NCBI RefSeq assembly: GCF_002195995.1
Contig: NZ_NHON01000014.1
Span: forward strand, 33,058 to 97,057
Source of the DNA: Inquilinus limosus
GTDB taxonomy: Bacteria; Pseudomonadota; Alphaproteobacteria; DSM-16000; Inquilinaceae
Direction of reading: 5' to 3'
DNA length: 64,000 nt
Position 1 is the stretch's first letter. The number at the start of each line of letters is the position of its first letter. Position numbers and translations under genes: made by a program. The notes beneath the pieces were generated by a model, which did no database searches, was not told the DNA's origin, and saw only the letters and a list, made by a program, of their open reading frames with translations. Below, piece by piece: positions 16,806 through 28,186 of this stretch.

Positions 16806-17687
16806 CTAGTGGGCCGCGACGGCGCCGCCATGGCCGCCCCACCAGTAGATGGCGACGAACAGGAACAGCCAGACCGCGTCGACGAAGTGCCAGTACCAGG
16901 CCGCCGCCTCGAAGCCGAAATGGCTGTCCTTGGTGAAGTCGCCGCGCACCGTCCGGAACCAGCACACCGCCAGGAAGATGGTGCCGACCAGCACGTGGAA
17001 GCCGTGGAAGCCGGTGGCCATGTAGAAGGTCGAGGCGAAGACGCCGTCGGTGAAGCCGAATTCGGAGTGGGTGTATTCCCAGACCTGGATGCAGGTGAAG
17101 ACCGCGCCGAGCAGGACGGTGATGCCCAGGGCCTTTGCCGCCTCCTTCATGTTGCCTTCGACGATCTCGTGATGCGCCCAGGTCACGGTGCAGCCCGACA
17201 GCAGCAGCACCAAGGTCATCAGCAGCGGGAAGTGGAAGGCGTCGACCGGGGTGATGCCCTTGGGCGGCCAGATGCCGCCGGTCGCCGCGACGCGGGCGTA
17301 TTGCGACGCCTCGTTGACGAACAGGCTGGAGTCGAAATAGGCCCAGAAGAACGCGACGAAGAACATCACCTCCGACGCGATGAACAGCATCATGCCGTAG
17401 CGCAGGCCCAGCTTCACCACCGGGGTGTGCAGCTTGCGGAAGGTGGCTTCCTTGATCACGTCGCGCCACCAGCCGAACATCACGGCCAGCACGCCCAGGA
17501 AGCCGGCGATCAGCAGCACCGGTCCTTCGTCATGCATGTACAGCACGCCGCCGATCGCCATGCAGCCGGCCGCGATCGAGCCCAGCAGCGGCCACGGGCT
17601 GGGGTCGACCAGATGATAGGGATGCGGAACCGCGTTCAGTTCGTAGCTCGTCTCGTGCCTGTCGGCATGGACGTCGGTTGTGCTCAT
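16806..17687 (-). CDS. ctaE: Cytochrome c oxidase subunit III
   Basis: The 293-residue polytopic subunit of aa3-type oxidase starts with MSTTDVHADRHETSYELNAV, has seven helices, and carries the family blocks HPYHLVDPSPWPL, GFHGFHVLVGTIFL and FEAAAWYWHFVDAVWLFLF. It stabilises the catalytic core and proton uptake. It lies 68 bp after ctaG in the operon. Confidence 0.97.
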   Translation of the reverse strand: MSTTDVHADRHETSYELNAVPHPYHLVDPSPWPLLGSIAAGCMAIGGVLYMHDEGPVLLIAGFLGVLAVMFGWWRDVIKEATFRKLHTPVVKLGLRYGMMLFIASEVMFFVAFFWAYFDSSLFVNEASQYARVAATGGIWPPKGITPVDAFHFPLLMTLVLLLSGCTVTWAHHEIVEGNMKEAAKALGITVLLGAVFTCIQVWEYTHSEFGFTDGVFASTFYMATGFHGFHVLVGTIFLAVCWFRTVRGDFTKDSHFGFEAAAWYWHFVDAVWLFLFVAIYWWGGHGGAVAAH

Positions 17688-17755
17688 CCTCGTGCCCCTC
17701 TCGGTCTCTCGTCCGATATCCGCTTGGTTTCCGCCCTATCGCTGCCGGCAGGCCG

Positions 17756-18364
17756 TCAGCCGTTCTTCTCGGCCGCACGATAATAGGCGGCCACCGCATT
17801 CTCCAGCGCCTTCGAGCGCTGGCTGTAGAAGGTGTAGGACAGGGTGATGGTGCGCACGTCGCTCAGGTTCGGCTGCGCGTCCATCGCCGCGTCGACATAG
17901 AAGTAGACCGGGAACTCCACCGTCTCGCCCGGCTGGATGATCTGCTCGGTGAAGCAGAAGCACTGCACCTTGGAGAAGTAGAGCCCGACCTTGTCCGGCG
18001 TCACATTGTAGACCGCCTGGCCGGCGGTCGGCTCCTTGGCCGTGCTGGTGGCCTGGAAGTAGATCAGCGCCGGCTCGCCCAGCTTGACCTCGACCTCGGT
18101 CTGCTCGGCCTTGAAGGTCCAGGGCAGCTCGGCGTCGGTGTTGGCGACGAAGCGCACCCGCACGGTGCGGTCCAGCACCTTGTCGGAGACCGAATCGGCG
18201 ACCTGGGTGGTGCCGCCATAGCCGGTGACCTGGCAGAACAGCCGGTACAGCGGCGAGGAGGCGAAGGCCAGAACGCCCATCGAGAAGGCGACGCCGCACA
18301 GCGTGGTCATGAAGAGGCGGTTGCGGCGCCGGACCTTGGGGTCGAGCTCGGCCATCTCAGCCAC
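17756..18364 (-). CDS. ctaG: Cytochrome c oxidase assembly protein CtaG (Cox11)
   Basis: The 202-residue protein is anchored by one N-terminal helix (LFMTTLCGVAFSMGVLAFASS) with a periplasmic copper-binding domain containing VQCFCFTEQ, whose CFC pair delivers copper to the CuB site of subunit I. Other marks are YRLFCQVTGYGGTTQ and PVYFYVDAAM. It starts within the last 8 bp of the coxF-like gene (overlap 18357-18364). Confidence 0.96.
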   Translation of the reverse strand: MAEMAELDPKVRRRNRLFMTTLCGVAFSMGVLAFASSPLYRLFCQVTGYGGTTQVADSVSDKVLDRTVRVRFVANTDAELPWTFKAEQTEVEVKLGEPALIYFQATSTAKEPTAGQAVYNVTPDKVGLYFSKVQCFCFTEQIIQPGETVEFPVYFYVDAAMDAQPNLSDVRTITLSYTFYSQRSKALENAVAAYYRAAEKNG

Positions 18365-18509
18365 CCTTCATCTTGACGATGGTGATCACGAAGATCAGCA
18401 CGACCCAGGCGATCAGCCCCAGCGCCAGCGCCACGTTGCGGCCGCGCAGGCGGCTGCGGGCGTCGGGCGGGGGCGACTGCGGCGGTCTGGGGATCGGTCT
18501 GGCAGCCAT
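18357..18509 (-). CDS. CoxF-like single-helix protein
   Basis: A 50-residue ORF, MAARPIPRPPQSPPPDARSR at the N terminus, then one membrane helix (NVALALGLIAWVVLIFVITI) and a short VKMKGG tail. It fills exactly the space between ctaB (which ends at 18511) and ctaG (overlap of 8 bp). In alphaproteobacteria this position in the oxidase operon typically holds the small CoxF protein, so it is very likely a real gene with an assembly or accessory role. The family name rests on position, size and topology, not on a detailed match. Confidence 0.8.
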   Translation of the reverse strand: MAARPIPRPPQSPPPDARSRLRGRNVALALGLIAWVVLIFVITIVKMKGG

Positions 18510-18510
18510 C

Positions 18511-19443
18511 TCAGAGATGCACCGCGGTGTGGTCGACGATCAGCAGGCCGAAGATCGCGAACAGGTAGAAGATCGAATAGCCGAACATCTGCTTGGCGGC
18601 GCGGTGGTTGGTGGCCGCGTCGTCCTCGCGCAGGACCCGGACCGCGCAGAGGATGAACAGCGCGCCCAAGAGGCCGGCGCCGATGGCGTAGGTCAGCCCG
18701 GCGGTGCCGAGGAACCAGGGGGCAAGGCCGAGCGGGAACAGGGCCAGGGTGTAGGCCAGCATCTGGCGCTTGGTCTCGCGCGCGCCGGACACCACCGGCA
18801 GCATCGGCACGCCGGCCTTGGCGTATTCGCCGCTGCGGAACAGCGCCAGCGCCCAGAAATGCGGCGGGGTCCACATGAAGATCAGGGCGAACAGCACGAT
18901 CGGGGCCAGGGTCACGTCGCCGGTCACGGCGGCCCAGCCGATCATCGGCGGGAACGACCCGGCGGCGCCGCCGATCACGATGTTCTGCGGCGTCCGCCGC
19001 TTCAGCCACATCGTGTAGACGAAGACGTAGAAGGCCGAGGCCGCGGCCAGCACGGCGGCGGCCACCCAGTTGACCGCCAGCCCCATCACCAGCACGGCGG
19101 CGACCGACAGGAACACGCCGAAGGCCAGCGCCTCGGACGGGGCGATGCGGCCGCGCACGATCGGGCGGCCGCAGGTCCGGCTCATCACCGCGTCGATGTC
19201 GCGGTCGTACCACATGTTGATGGCCCCGGCCGCGCCGGCGCCGACGGCGATGCACAGCACGGCGGTGGCGGCCAGGACCGGGTGCAGATGGCCCGGCGCC
19301 GCGATCAGCCCGGCGATGCCGGTGAAGACGACGAGCGTCATCACCCGCGGCTTCAACAGCGCGAGATAGTCCTGCCAGGTGGCGCCGCCCTCGGCCTCGG
19401 CCGAGGCGGATCGGGCTGTCCGGTCCAGGGTCACGTCCGACAT
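18511..19443 (-). CDS. ctaB: Protoheme IX farnesyltransferase (heme O synthase)
   Basis: A UbiA-fold inner-membrane enzyme of about 310 residues that converts heme B to heme O for the oxidase. Signatures: YLALLKPRVMTLVVFTG, the polyprenyl-diphosphate-binding NMWYDRDIDAVMSRTCGRP, and FMWTPPHFWALALFR. Two adjacent ATGs occur (19446 and 19443); the second has GAGG at six bases' distance. Its stop lies one base before the coxF-like ATG. Heme A synthase (ctaA) is not in this window. Confidence 0.96.
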   Translation of the reverse strand: MSDVTLDRTARSASAEAEGGATWQDYLALLKPRVMTLVVFTGIAGLIAAPGHLHPVLAATAVLCIAVGAGAAGAINMWYDRDIDAVMSRTCGRPIVRGRIAPSEALAFGVFLSVAAVLVMGLAVNWVAAAVLAAASAFYVFVYTMWLKRRTPQNIVIGGAAGSFPPMIGWAAVTGDVTLAPIVLFALIFMWTPPHFWALALFRSGEYAKAGVPMLPVVSGARETKRQMLAYTLALFPLGLAPWFLGTAGLTYAIGAGLLGALFILCAVRVLREDDAATNHRAAKQMFGYSIFYLFAIFGLLIVDHTAVHL

Positions 19444-19518
19444 CATAAACCTCAAGCGGACCGGGCCGCACGGGTGATCCGCGCGGCCCGGCCCATTCTC
19501 CTCAATTCTGGCCTCGGA

Positions 19519-22060
<2,542 letters not shown>

Positions 22061-22388
22061 GCCGTGCGCTCTTTCGTTATCGTTGTCGTTCCCACCCTGG
22101 CCCATGCCGGCTGCCGCCGCCAATGGACTCCGTCCGGCCTTATAGCGATGGAAACGCGAGGGTTGAAGCCCCCACGACATCGCACGGCGCACGAAGCCGG
22201 GCCAATCCTGGCCAGGGCGAAAATACAGGGCGTTCCGCGGGGCAACAACAGGCCGTGCGCCATGGCTGTCACGCAAATGGTCGCATCCCCTTGGCAAGCC
22301 GATTCGGTCGCACGCTCGAGCGGGGGCTGGCCCCGGCCGGCGGACGGCACTATCTCTGGAGTCCAGACCCGCTGATCGGACCCCAGCC
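22061..22388. other. 328-bp divergent intergenic region ctaC/tldD
   Basis: It holds the promoters and leaders of the oxidase operon (leftward) and tldD (rightward). Nothing in it looks coding. I see no clear -35/-10 pair, no Fnr-type TTGAN6TCAA box and no strong hairpin. Confidence 0.5.
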
Positions 22389-23822
22389 ATGAGCGCCATC
22401 GACCAGACCGACGACCTGTTCTTCACCCAGGCCGGGCTCGACCGGGCCCGGCTCGAGCGGCTGGTCGGCGACGCGCTGCAGGGCGCCGATGACGGCGAGC
22501 TGTTCCTGGAATACGTCCAGTCCGAGGGGCTGAGCTGGGACGATGGCAAGCTGAAGAGCGCCAGCTTCGACACCAGCCAGGGATTCGGGCTGCGCGCGGT
22601 GGCGGGCGAGACCACCGGCTACAGCCATGCCTCGACCCTCAGCGAGGACGCGGTGAAGCGGGCGGCGGACACGGTGCGCGCGGTCCGCGCCGGCCATGGC
22701 GGCAGCCTGGCCGAGCCGCCGCAGGGCACCAACCGGCAGCTCTACACCGACGCCAACCCGCTTTCGGCGGTGCCGTTCGAGGCCAAGGTCAGGGTCCTGG
22801 CCGAGATCGATGCCTATGCCCGGGCGAAGGATCCGCGGGTGCGCCAGGTCAGCGCCTCGATCAGCGGCAACTGGCAGGCGGTGCGGATCCTTCGCGCCGA
22901 TGGCCGCGACGCCGCCGACATCCGGCCGCTGGTGCGGGTCAACGTCTCGGTCGTGGTCGGCGACGGCGACCGGATGGAGAGCGGCAGCCACGGCGCCGGC
23001 GGCCGCACCGGCTACGATCTCTACCTCGAGCCGGCGCAATGGCAGGGGGCGGTGGACGAGGCGCTGCGCCAGGCCCTGGTGCGGCTGGACGCGGTCGAGG
23101 CGCCGGCCGGCGAGATGACCGTGGTGCTCGGCGCCGGCTGGCCCGGCATCCTGCTGCACGAGGCGATCGGCCACGGCCTCGAGGGCGATTTCAATCGCAA
23201 GAAGACCTCCGCCTTCTCCGGCCTGATGGGCCAGCGCGTCGCGGCGCCGGGCGTCACCGTGATCGATGACGGCACCCTGCCGGATCGGCGCGGCAGCCTG
23301 ACCGTGGACGATGAGGGCACGCCGACCGGCAGCACCACGCTGATCGAGGACGGCATCCTGGTCGGCTACATGCAGGACCGGATGAACGCCCGGCTGATGG
23401 GCATGGCGCCGACCGGCAACGGCCGGCGGCAGAGCTACGCCCACCACCCGATGCCGCGGATGACCAACACCATCATGCTCGGCGGCAACACCTCGCCGGC
23501 GGAGATCCTGGCCTCGGTGAAGACCGGCCTCTACGCCGTCAACTTCGCCGGCGGCCAGGTCGACATCACCAACGGCAAGTTCGTGTTCTCCGCCTCCGAG
23601 GCCTATCTGATCGAGGACGGCAGGATCGGCCCGGCGGTGAAGGGCGCGACCCTGATCGGCAACGGGCCCGACGCGCTGACCAAGGTGTCGATGGTCGGCG
23701 ACGACATGGCGCTCGACCCCGGCATCGGCACCTGCGGCAAGGAAGGCCAGGGCGTGCCGGTCGGTGTCGGCCAGCCGACGCTGCGGATCGACGGGCTCAC
23801 GGTCGGCGGCACCCGGGCCTGA
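22389..23822 (+). CDS. tldD: Metalloprotease TldD
   Basis: The 477-residue zinc-protease subunit normally acts with TldE/PmbA in maturing modified peptides and degrading CcdA-like antitoxins. The active-site helix ILLHEAIGHGLEGDFNRKKTS contains the HExxxH motif, and other blocks are DDGTLPDRRGSLTVDDEGTPT, RQSYAHHPMPRMTNT, and the C-terminal KEGQGVPVGVGQPTLRI. The length fits the family. The partner tldE is not in the window. It is divergent from ctaC. Confidence 0.96.
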   Translation: MSAIDQTDDLFFTQAGLDRARLERLVGDALQGADDGELFLEYVQSEGLSWDDGKLKSASFDTSQGFGLRAVAGETTGYSHASTLSEDAVKRAADTVRAVRAGHGGSLAEPPQGTNRQLYTDANPLSAVPFEAKVRVLAEIDAYARAKDPRVRQVSASISGNWQAVRILRADGRDAADIRPLVRVNVSVVVGDGDRMESGSHGAGGRTGYDLYLEPAQWQGAVDEALRQALVRLDAVEAPAGEMTVVLGAGWPGILLHEAIGHGLEGDFNRKKTSAFSGLMGQRVAAPGVTVIDDGTLPDRRGSLTVDDEGTPTGSTTLIEDGILVGYMQDRMNARLMGMAPTGNGRRQSYAHHPMPRMTNTIMLGGNTSPAEILASVKTGLYAVNFAGGQVDITNGKFVFSASEAYLIEDGRIGPAVKGATLIGNGPDALTKVSMVGDDMALDPGIGTCGKEGQGVPVGVGQPTLRIDGLTVGGTRA

Positions 23823-23919
23823 CCGGCCCGGGCCTTCGGTCCCGTCAAGACTTCCGGTCTCATTCAAGAACGGCTGTCCGCCGACGGTGCCTCTTCGCCC
23901 GGAAGGTGGCGAGACTGAA

Positions 23920-24110
23920 TAGTATTTTATGTATTCCTTCCAGAATTGCCGCCTGGAATCACCTGACTCTCCTTTAAATCAGACAAATTGCTTCGCCGCC
24001 GCCTCATTTGAGTATCCTCTTTTTCTTGATCGTTCTCGGGATATATGGCGTTATGAAAAGACGCTTCTGCGGGGGCGCATATTTTATAATTGATGTTTGG
24101 AGAGGCGAAC
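23920..24110 (+). promoter_or_regulatory. AT-rich promoter/leader of the pilus operon
   Basis: This stretch is far richer in A+T than the rest of the window (for example AGTATTTTATGTATTCC near 23920 and GCATATTTTATAATTGATG near 24077). A perfect TATAAT lies at 24085-24090, 20 bases before the GTG of the first pilin, but no good -35 is at the right distance, which would fit an activator-dependent promoter. The ribosome site GGAGAGG is at 24099-24105. Confidence 0.5.
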
Positions 24111-24608
24111 GTGCGAATCTCCTTTGGTCTTTTGATCGGCGCGGCCATCGCTTTTCAGGCGCCGGCCAATATTGTGCAGGCGGCGACCGCGACCACCAGC
24201 TTCCTGGTCACGGCGACCGTGTTGAAGTTCTGTACCGTGGTGGCGACGCCGATGGCATTCGGCAACTACACCAGCTCGACGGACGCGATCAGCACCTCCA
24301 CGATCACCGTCACCTGCACCAACGGCACCGGCTATGACATCGGCCTCGATGCGGGCGGGGCGGCCGGCGCCACGGTGACCACGCGCCAGATGTCGGGCAC
24401 GACGGTGACCGCCGCCCGGCTGAACTACTTCCTGTACAGCGACAGCAGCCGCACCGTGAATTGGGGCAACACCGTGGGCACCGACACGGTCCACCTCACC
24501 GCCGGCGTCGCCCCCATCGTCTCGACCGTCTACGGGCGGGTCCCCTCCGGCCAGTTCGTCTCCCCCGACGCGTATCTGGACACGATCAACGTCACGGTCA
24601 CCTACTGA
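24111..24608 (+). CDS. Csu-type pilin, spore coat U (SCPU) domain
   Basis: The 165-residue secreted protein has a signal peptide ending near IVQAATA and a mature SCPU domain: TATVLKFCTVVATPMAFGNY, STSTITVTCTNGTGYDIGLDAG, TVYGRVPSGQ, and the C-terminal beta-strand DTINVTVTY that completes a neighbouring subunit in donor-strand exchange. It has a single Cys pair (FC, TC). The start is GTG at 24111 with GGAGAGG 5 nt upstream; an ATG at 24090 overlaps the -10 box and is less likely. It is probably the main rod subunit of an archaic chaperone-usher pilus. Confidence 0.87.
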   Translation: MRISFGLLIGAAIAFQAPANIVQAATATTSFLVTATVLKFCTVVATPMAFGNYTSSTDAISTSTITVTCTNGTGYDIGLDAGGAAGATVTTRQMSGTTVTAARLNYFLYSDSSRTVNWGNTVGTDTVHLTAGVAPIVSTVYGRVPSGQFVSPDAYLDTINVTVTY

Positions 24609-24621
24609 CCCGGGGCGGCCG

Positions 24622-25344
24622 ATGACGGTGATGCGCGGACGCCTCGTCCTGATCGCGGCGGCCCTGGCTGCCTTGTGCCTCGGCGCCGGGGGCGCCCGGG
24701 CCGGGGGGCTCGAGGTCGCCCCCCTCGGGGTCGACTTCCCGGCGGGCCAGATGGCCCAGACCATCACCGTCGCCAACCGGGCCACCGCCCCGGCGACGGT
24801 GCAGGTGCGGACCTTCGAATGGTCGCAGCCCGGCGGGGTCGACCGGCTGGTCCCGACCGACGCGGTGGTGGCCAGCCCGCCGATCGTCACCATCCCGCCG
24901 GGGCGGGAGCAGGTGATCCGCGTGCTGCTGCGCCGGCCGTCCGCCGGGGCGGCGGAAAAGAGCTACCGGCTGATGGTCGACGAGATTCCGGTGCCCGTGC
25001 CGGGCCAGATCAACCTGGCGTTGCACCTGTCGCTGCCGATCTTCGTCCTGCCGGCCGCGCCCGGCCAGGCCAGCGTCGCCTGGTCGGCCCGGCCGGCGGG
25101 GGGCGGGGCGGTCGAGCTGGCGGCCCGCAATGGCGGCACCCGGCATGCCAAGTTCGACAGCCTGACCGTCGCCACCCGCAGCGGGGCGGCCAGTGCGGCC
25201 TTCGGCGGCTATGTCCTGCCCGGCCAGGAAAAGCGGTGGCGGATCCCGCTGCGCGGGCTGGACCGGGCCGGGCAGGTCACGCTCCGCGGCAACGGCAGCC
25301 AGGGCGGGGTGGATGTCACGATCGCCCTGGACGGCCGCCCTTAA
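24622..25344 (+). CDS. Pilus periplasmic chaperone (PapD-like, archaic Csu type)
   Basis: The 240-residue protein has a signal peptide (LVLIAAALAALCLGAGGARA) and two Ig-like domains. The G1-strand region and PPGREQVIRVLLRRP, with the conserved Arg before it, and KSYRLMVDEIP match PapD-family chaperones. It should cap pilin subunits by donor-strand complementation and hand them to the usher. It lies 13 bp after the first pilin, and its last 32 bp overlap the usher start. Confidence 0.9.
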   Translation: MTVMRGRLVLIAAALAALCLGAGGARAGGLEVAPLGVDFPAGQMAQTITVANRATAPATVQVRTFEWSQPGGVDRLVPTDAVVASPPIVTIPPGREQVIRVLLRRPSAGAAEKSYRLMVDEIPVPVPGQINLALHLSLPIFVLPAAPGQASVAWSARPAGGGAVELAARNGGTRHAKFDSLTVATRSGAASAAFGGYVLPGQEKRWRIPLRGLDRAGQVTLRGNGSQGGVDVTIALDGRP

Positions 25345-27634
25345 GGCCGGCGCGGCGGTGCTGGCGGCCATCGGCTGGCTGGCGGCGCTGCCCGCGGCGG
25401 CGGAGGACCGCAGCCTCTATCTCGACGTCACCGTCAACGGGCAGAGGCAGGAGCTGATCGGCAGCTTCGTCGAGCGGGACGGCACCCTCTACGCGACGCC
25501 GGAGGAGCTGGAGGCGGTGGGCGTGCGGCGGCCGGAGGGCGCCGCGCCGACCGCCGATGGGCTGCTGCGCCTGACCGATGTCCCCGGCCTGCGCTACGAC
25601 TACGACGAACCGGGCCAGGCGCTGCGCCTCGACCTGCCGGAGGAGGCGCGCCGGCCGGTGGCGATCGGGGCGCGCACCCCCCGGGTCGTCCAGGCCGACA
25701 GCGACTACGGCCTGCTGCTGAACTACGATTTGATCGGCACCCGCAGCGCGGGCGAGACCTCCGGCTCCGGCGTGGTGGAGGGGCGCGTGTTCGGGCCGCT
25801 CGGCGTGCTCGACACCAGCTTCCTCGGCAATATCGGCGCCGCGGCCGGCCAGGATGAGCGGCTGGTCCGGCTGGACACGACCTGGACCTGGTCCGACCCC
25901 GACGCGCTGCGCCGGGTCCGGCTGGGCGACTTCATCAGCGGCGGCCTGGCCTGGACCCGGCCGGTGCGGATGATCGGCGGCCAGGTCGACCGCGACTTCA
26001 CCATGCGGCCGGACCTGGTGACCTTTCCGGTGCCGGCCTTCGGCGGCGATGCGGCGGTGCCGTCCACCGTCGACGTCTATGTCAACAACGTGAAGCAGTT
26101 CTCGACCGAGGTGAAGCCGGGCCCGTTCGAGATCACCAGCCTGCCGGTGCTGACCGGGGCCGGCGACGCCCGGGTGGTGGTGCGCGACGCGCTGGGCCGC
26201 GAGACGGTGCAGACCCTGCCCTTCTACGCCAGCCGCAGCCTGCTGCGCGAAGGCTTCGTCGACTATTCCCTCGAGGCCGGCTCGATCCGCCGGCGCTATG
26301 GCGAGGCCAGCAACGACTATTCCGGCTTCGCCGGCATCGGCTCGCTGCGCTACGGCCTCGACGACACGCTGACGCTGGAAGGCCATGTCGAGGGCAGCCG
26401 CGACCTGGTCCTGGGCGGCGCCGGCGCCGTCTATGGCGTCGGCACGCTCGGCACCGTCAACGCCGCGGTGGCCGCCAGCCGCGGCGGCGGCGAGTCCGGG
26501 CTGCAATACGCGGTGGGGTTCGAGCATCTCGATCCGCGCTGGAGCGCCAGCCTGCAGCGCACCGGCACGATCGGGGTCTACAAGGACCTGGCGGCGGTGG
26601 AGGATCGCAGCCGGCTGCGCGGCAGCACCCGGGTCAGCGCCAGCCTGAACCTCGACCGCTGGGGGTCGATCGGCCTGGCCTATGTCGACCTCGACCGGAC
26701 CCGATTCGGGCGGACGCAGATCGCCTCGGGCAACTACACCGTGACGCTGTTCGACGACATCCAGCTGGTGGCCAGCAGCTTCCTCGACCTCGACGACACC
26801 TCGAATGCCGGGGTGCTGCTGTCGCTGACCGTGCCCCTCGGCCGCGAGACCAGCGTCGGCCTCGACGCCAATGCGCAGAACGGCCGGCGCTGGCTGACCC
26901 AGCGCGCCAGCTATGTGCAGGACACCGGCGTCACCGATCGCGGCCTGGTGGTCAACGCCCAGGTCAGCGAGGGCGACCTGCGCCGTTACTACGGCCAGGT
27001 CGACTACCGCACGGCGCTGGCCGACTTCACCGTGTCGGCCGACCAGATCGACGACCGTGCGAGTTTCCGCGGCGAGGTCCGCGGCTCGCTCGCCTATGCC
27101 GGGGGCGGGGTCTTCGTCGGCCAGCGCATCGACGACAGCTTCGCCGTGGTCGACACCGGCGTGCCGGATGTCGGCGTGACGCTGGAGAACCGACCGGTCG
27201 GCCGCACCGACGGCGCCGGCCAGCTGCTGGTGCACGGGCTTCGGGCCTATGAGGCCAACCAGATGGCGATCGACGTGGCCGACCTGCCGGGCGACGCCGC
27301 CTTCGACGACACCCGCCGGTCGGTGGTGCCGGCCGACCGTAGCGGCATCGTCGTGCGGTTCCCGGTCCATGTCGGCGATGCCGCGACCGTCGTCATCCAT
27401 CGGCCCGACGGCAGCGCCGTGCCGCCCGGCTCCACCCTGGTGCTCGACACCGCCGGGCCGGAGCCGCTGCCGGTCGGCTATGACGGGCTGGCCTATGCCA
27501 CCGGGCTGCAGCCGGAGAATGCCGGGACGGTCACCCTGCCGGACGGCAGCCGCTGCCGCATCGCCTTCGCCTTCGCCCCGACGCCGGGCGATATTCCCCG
27601 GATCGGTCCCGTCACCTGCGGAGGACCGCCATGA
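25313..27634 (+). CDS. Outer-membrane usher protein (archaic chaperone-usher)
   Basis: The 773-residue protein starts inside the chaperone gene at the ATG of 25313 (MSRSPWTAALKAGAAVLAAI), giving a signal peptide that ends at PAAAE. It then shows an N-terminal subunit-binding domain (SLYLDVTVNGQ), a 24-strand beta-barrel with plug (GDFISGGLAWTRPVRMIGGQ; PSTVDVYVNNVKQFSTEVKPGPFEI) and C-terminal plug-like domains ending CRIAFAFAPTPGD. The frame is open upstream of 25313, but that part is antisense or alternate-frame to the chaperone. The size is typical of Csu-type ushers. Confidence 0.9.
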   Translation: MSRSPWTAALKAGAAVLAAIGWLAALPAAAEDRSLYLDVTVNGQRQELIGSFVERDGTLYATPEELEAVGVRRPEGAAPTADGLLRLTDVPGLRYDYDEPGQALRLDLPEEARRPVAIGARTPRVVQADSDYGLLLNYDLIGTRSAGETSGSGVVEGRVFGPLGVLDTSFLGNIGAAAGQDERLVRLDTTWTWSDPDALRRVRLGDFISGGLAWTRPVRMIGGQVDRDFTMRPDLVTFPVPAFGGDAAVPSTVDVYVNNVKQFSTEVKPGPFEITSLPVLTGAGDARVVVRDALGRETVQTLPFYASRSLLREGFVDYSLEAGSIRRRYGEASNDYSGFAGIGSLRYGLDDTLTLEGHVEGSRDLVLGGAGAVYGVGTLGTVNAAVAASRGGGESGLQYAVGFEHLDPRWSASLQRTGTIGVYKDLAAVEDRSRLRGSTRVSASLNLDRWGSIGLAYVDLDRTRFGRTQIASGNYTVTLFDDIQLVASSFLDLDDTSNAGVLLSLTVPLGRETSVGLDANAQNGRRWLTQRASYVQDTGVTDRGLVVNAQVSEGDLRRYYGQVDYRTALADFTVSADQIDDRASFRGEVRGSLAYAGGGVFVGQRIDDSFAVVDTGVPDVGVTLENRPVGRTDGAGQLLVHGLRAYEANQMAIDVADLPGDAAFDDTRRSVVPADRSGIVVRFPVHVGDAATVVIHRPDGSAVPPGSTLVLDTAGPEPLPVGYDGLAYATGLQPENAGTVTLPDGSRCRIAFAFAPTPGDIPRIGPVTCGGPP

Positions 27635-28140
27635 GACGATCCCTGCTGTGCGGCCTGCTCGTGACGCTGGCCTTCATCCTGGCCGGCCGCCCGGCCTTGG
27701 CTGCCGGGGAAAGCTGCACGGTCACCGCCACCCCGCTGGCCTTCGGCAATTTCGCGCCGCTGTCGGGCACGGTGCTGGACGTGACATCGACGATCACGGT
27801 GACCTGCGTCTGTCCTGTGCTGTGCCTCGGCATCAACTACACCGTCGCGGTCAGCACCGGCGGGTCGGGCACCTTCTCGCCGCGGCGGATGAGTGCCGGG
27901 ATGCCGACCCTGGCCTATAACGGCTACACCACGTCCGGGCGGACCACGATCTGGGGCGACGGCACGGGGAGCACCGCGGTGCAGACGCGCTGCCGACTGG
28001 TCGGCGCCATCGGCAGCAGCTGGGTCGAGCCGATCACCTTCTATGGGCGGATCCCGGTCAACACGGCAGCGGCCCCCGGCAGCTATTCGGACACGCTCAA
28101 CGTGACCGTCACCTATACGGGCATCTCCCTCTGCCTTTAG
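27631..28140 (+). CDS. Second Csu-type pilin, cysteine-rich SCPU domain
   Basis: The 169-residue protein has a signal peptide (LVTLAFILAGRPALAA) and one SCPU domain (SCTVTATPLAFGNFAPLSG, TITVTC, TFYGRIPVN, DTLNVTVTYTG). Unlike the first pilin, its mature part has six cysteines (SC, TCVC, LC, RC, and a C-terminal LCL). It overlaps the usher stop by four bases. It is the only candidate tip or adaptor subunit in the locus; a two-domain CsuE-like adhesin is missing. Confidence 0.86.
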   Translation: MRRSLLCGLLVTLAFILAGRPALAAGESCTVTATPLAFGNFAPLSGTVLDVTSTITVTCVCPVLCLGINYTVAVSTGGSGTFSPRRMSAGMPTLAYNGYTTSGRTTIWGDGTGSTAVQTRCRLVGAIGSSWVEPITFYGRIPVNTAAAPGSYSDTLNVTVTYTGISLCL

Positions 28141-28186
28141 CCGCCGGGCCGGCTAAGCTGGAGGCAACGCAGCCAGGGAGAGACGC

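Noticed and set aside
25316..27400. 694-codon minus-strand ORF
   Set aside because: Mirror of the usher gene; residue composition is that of a shadow frame.
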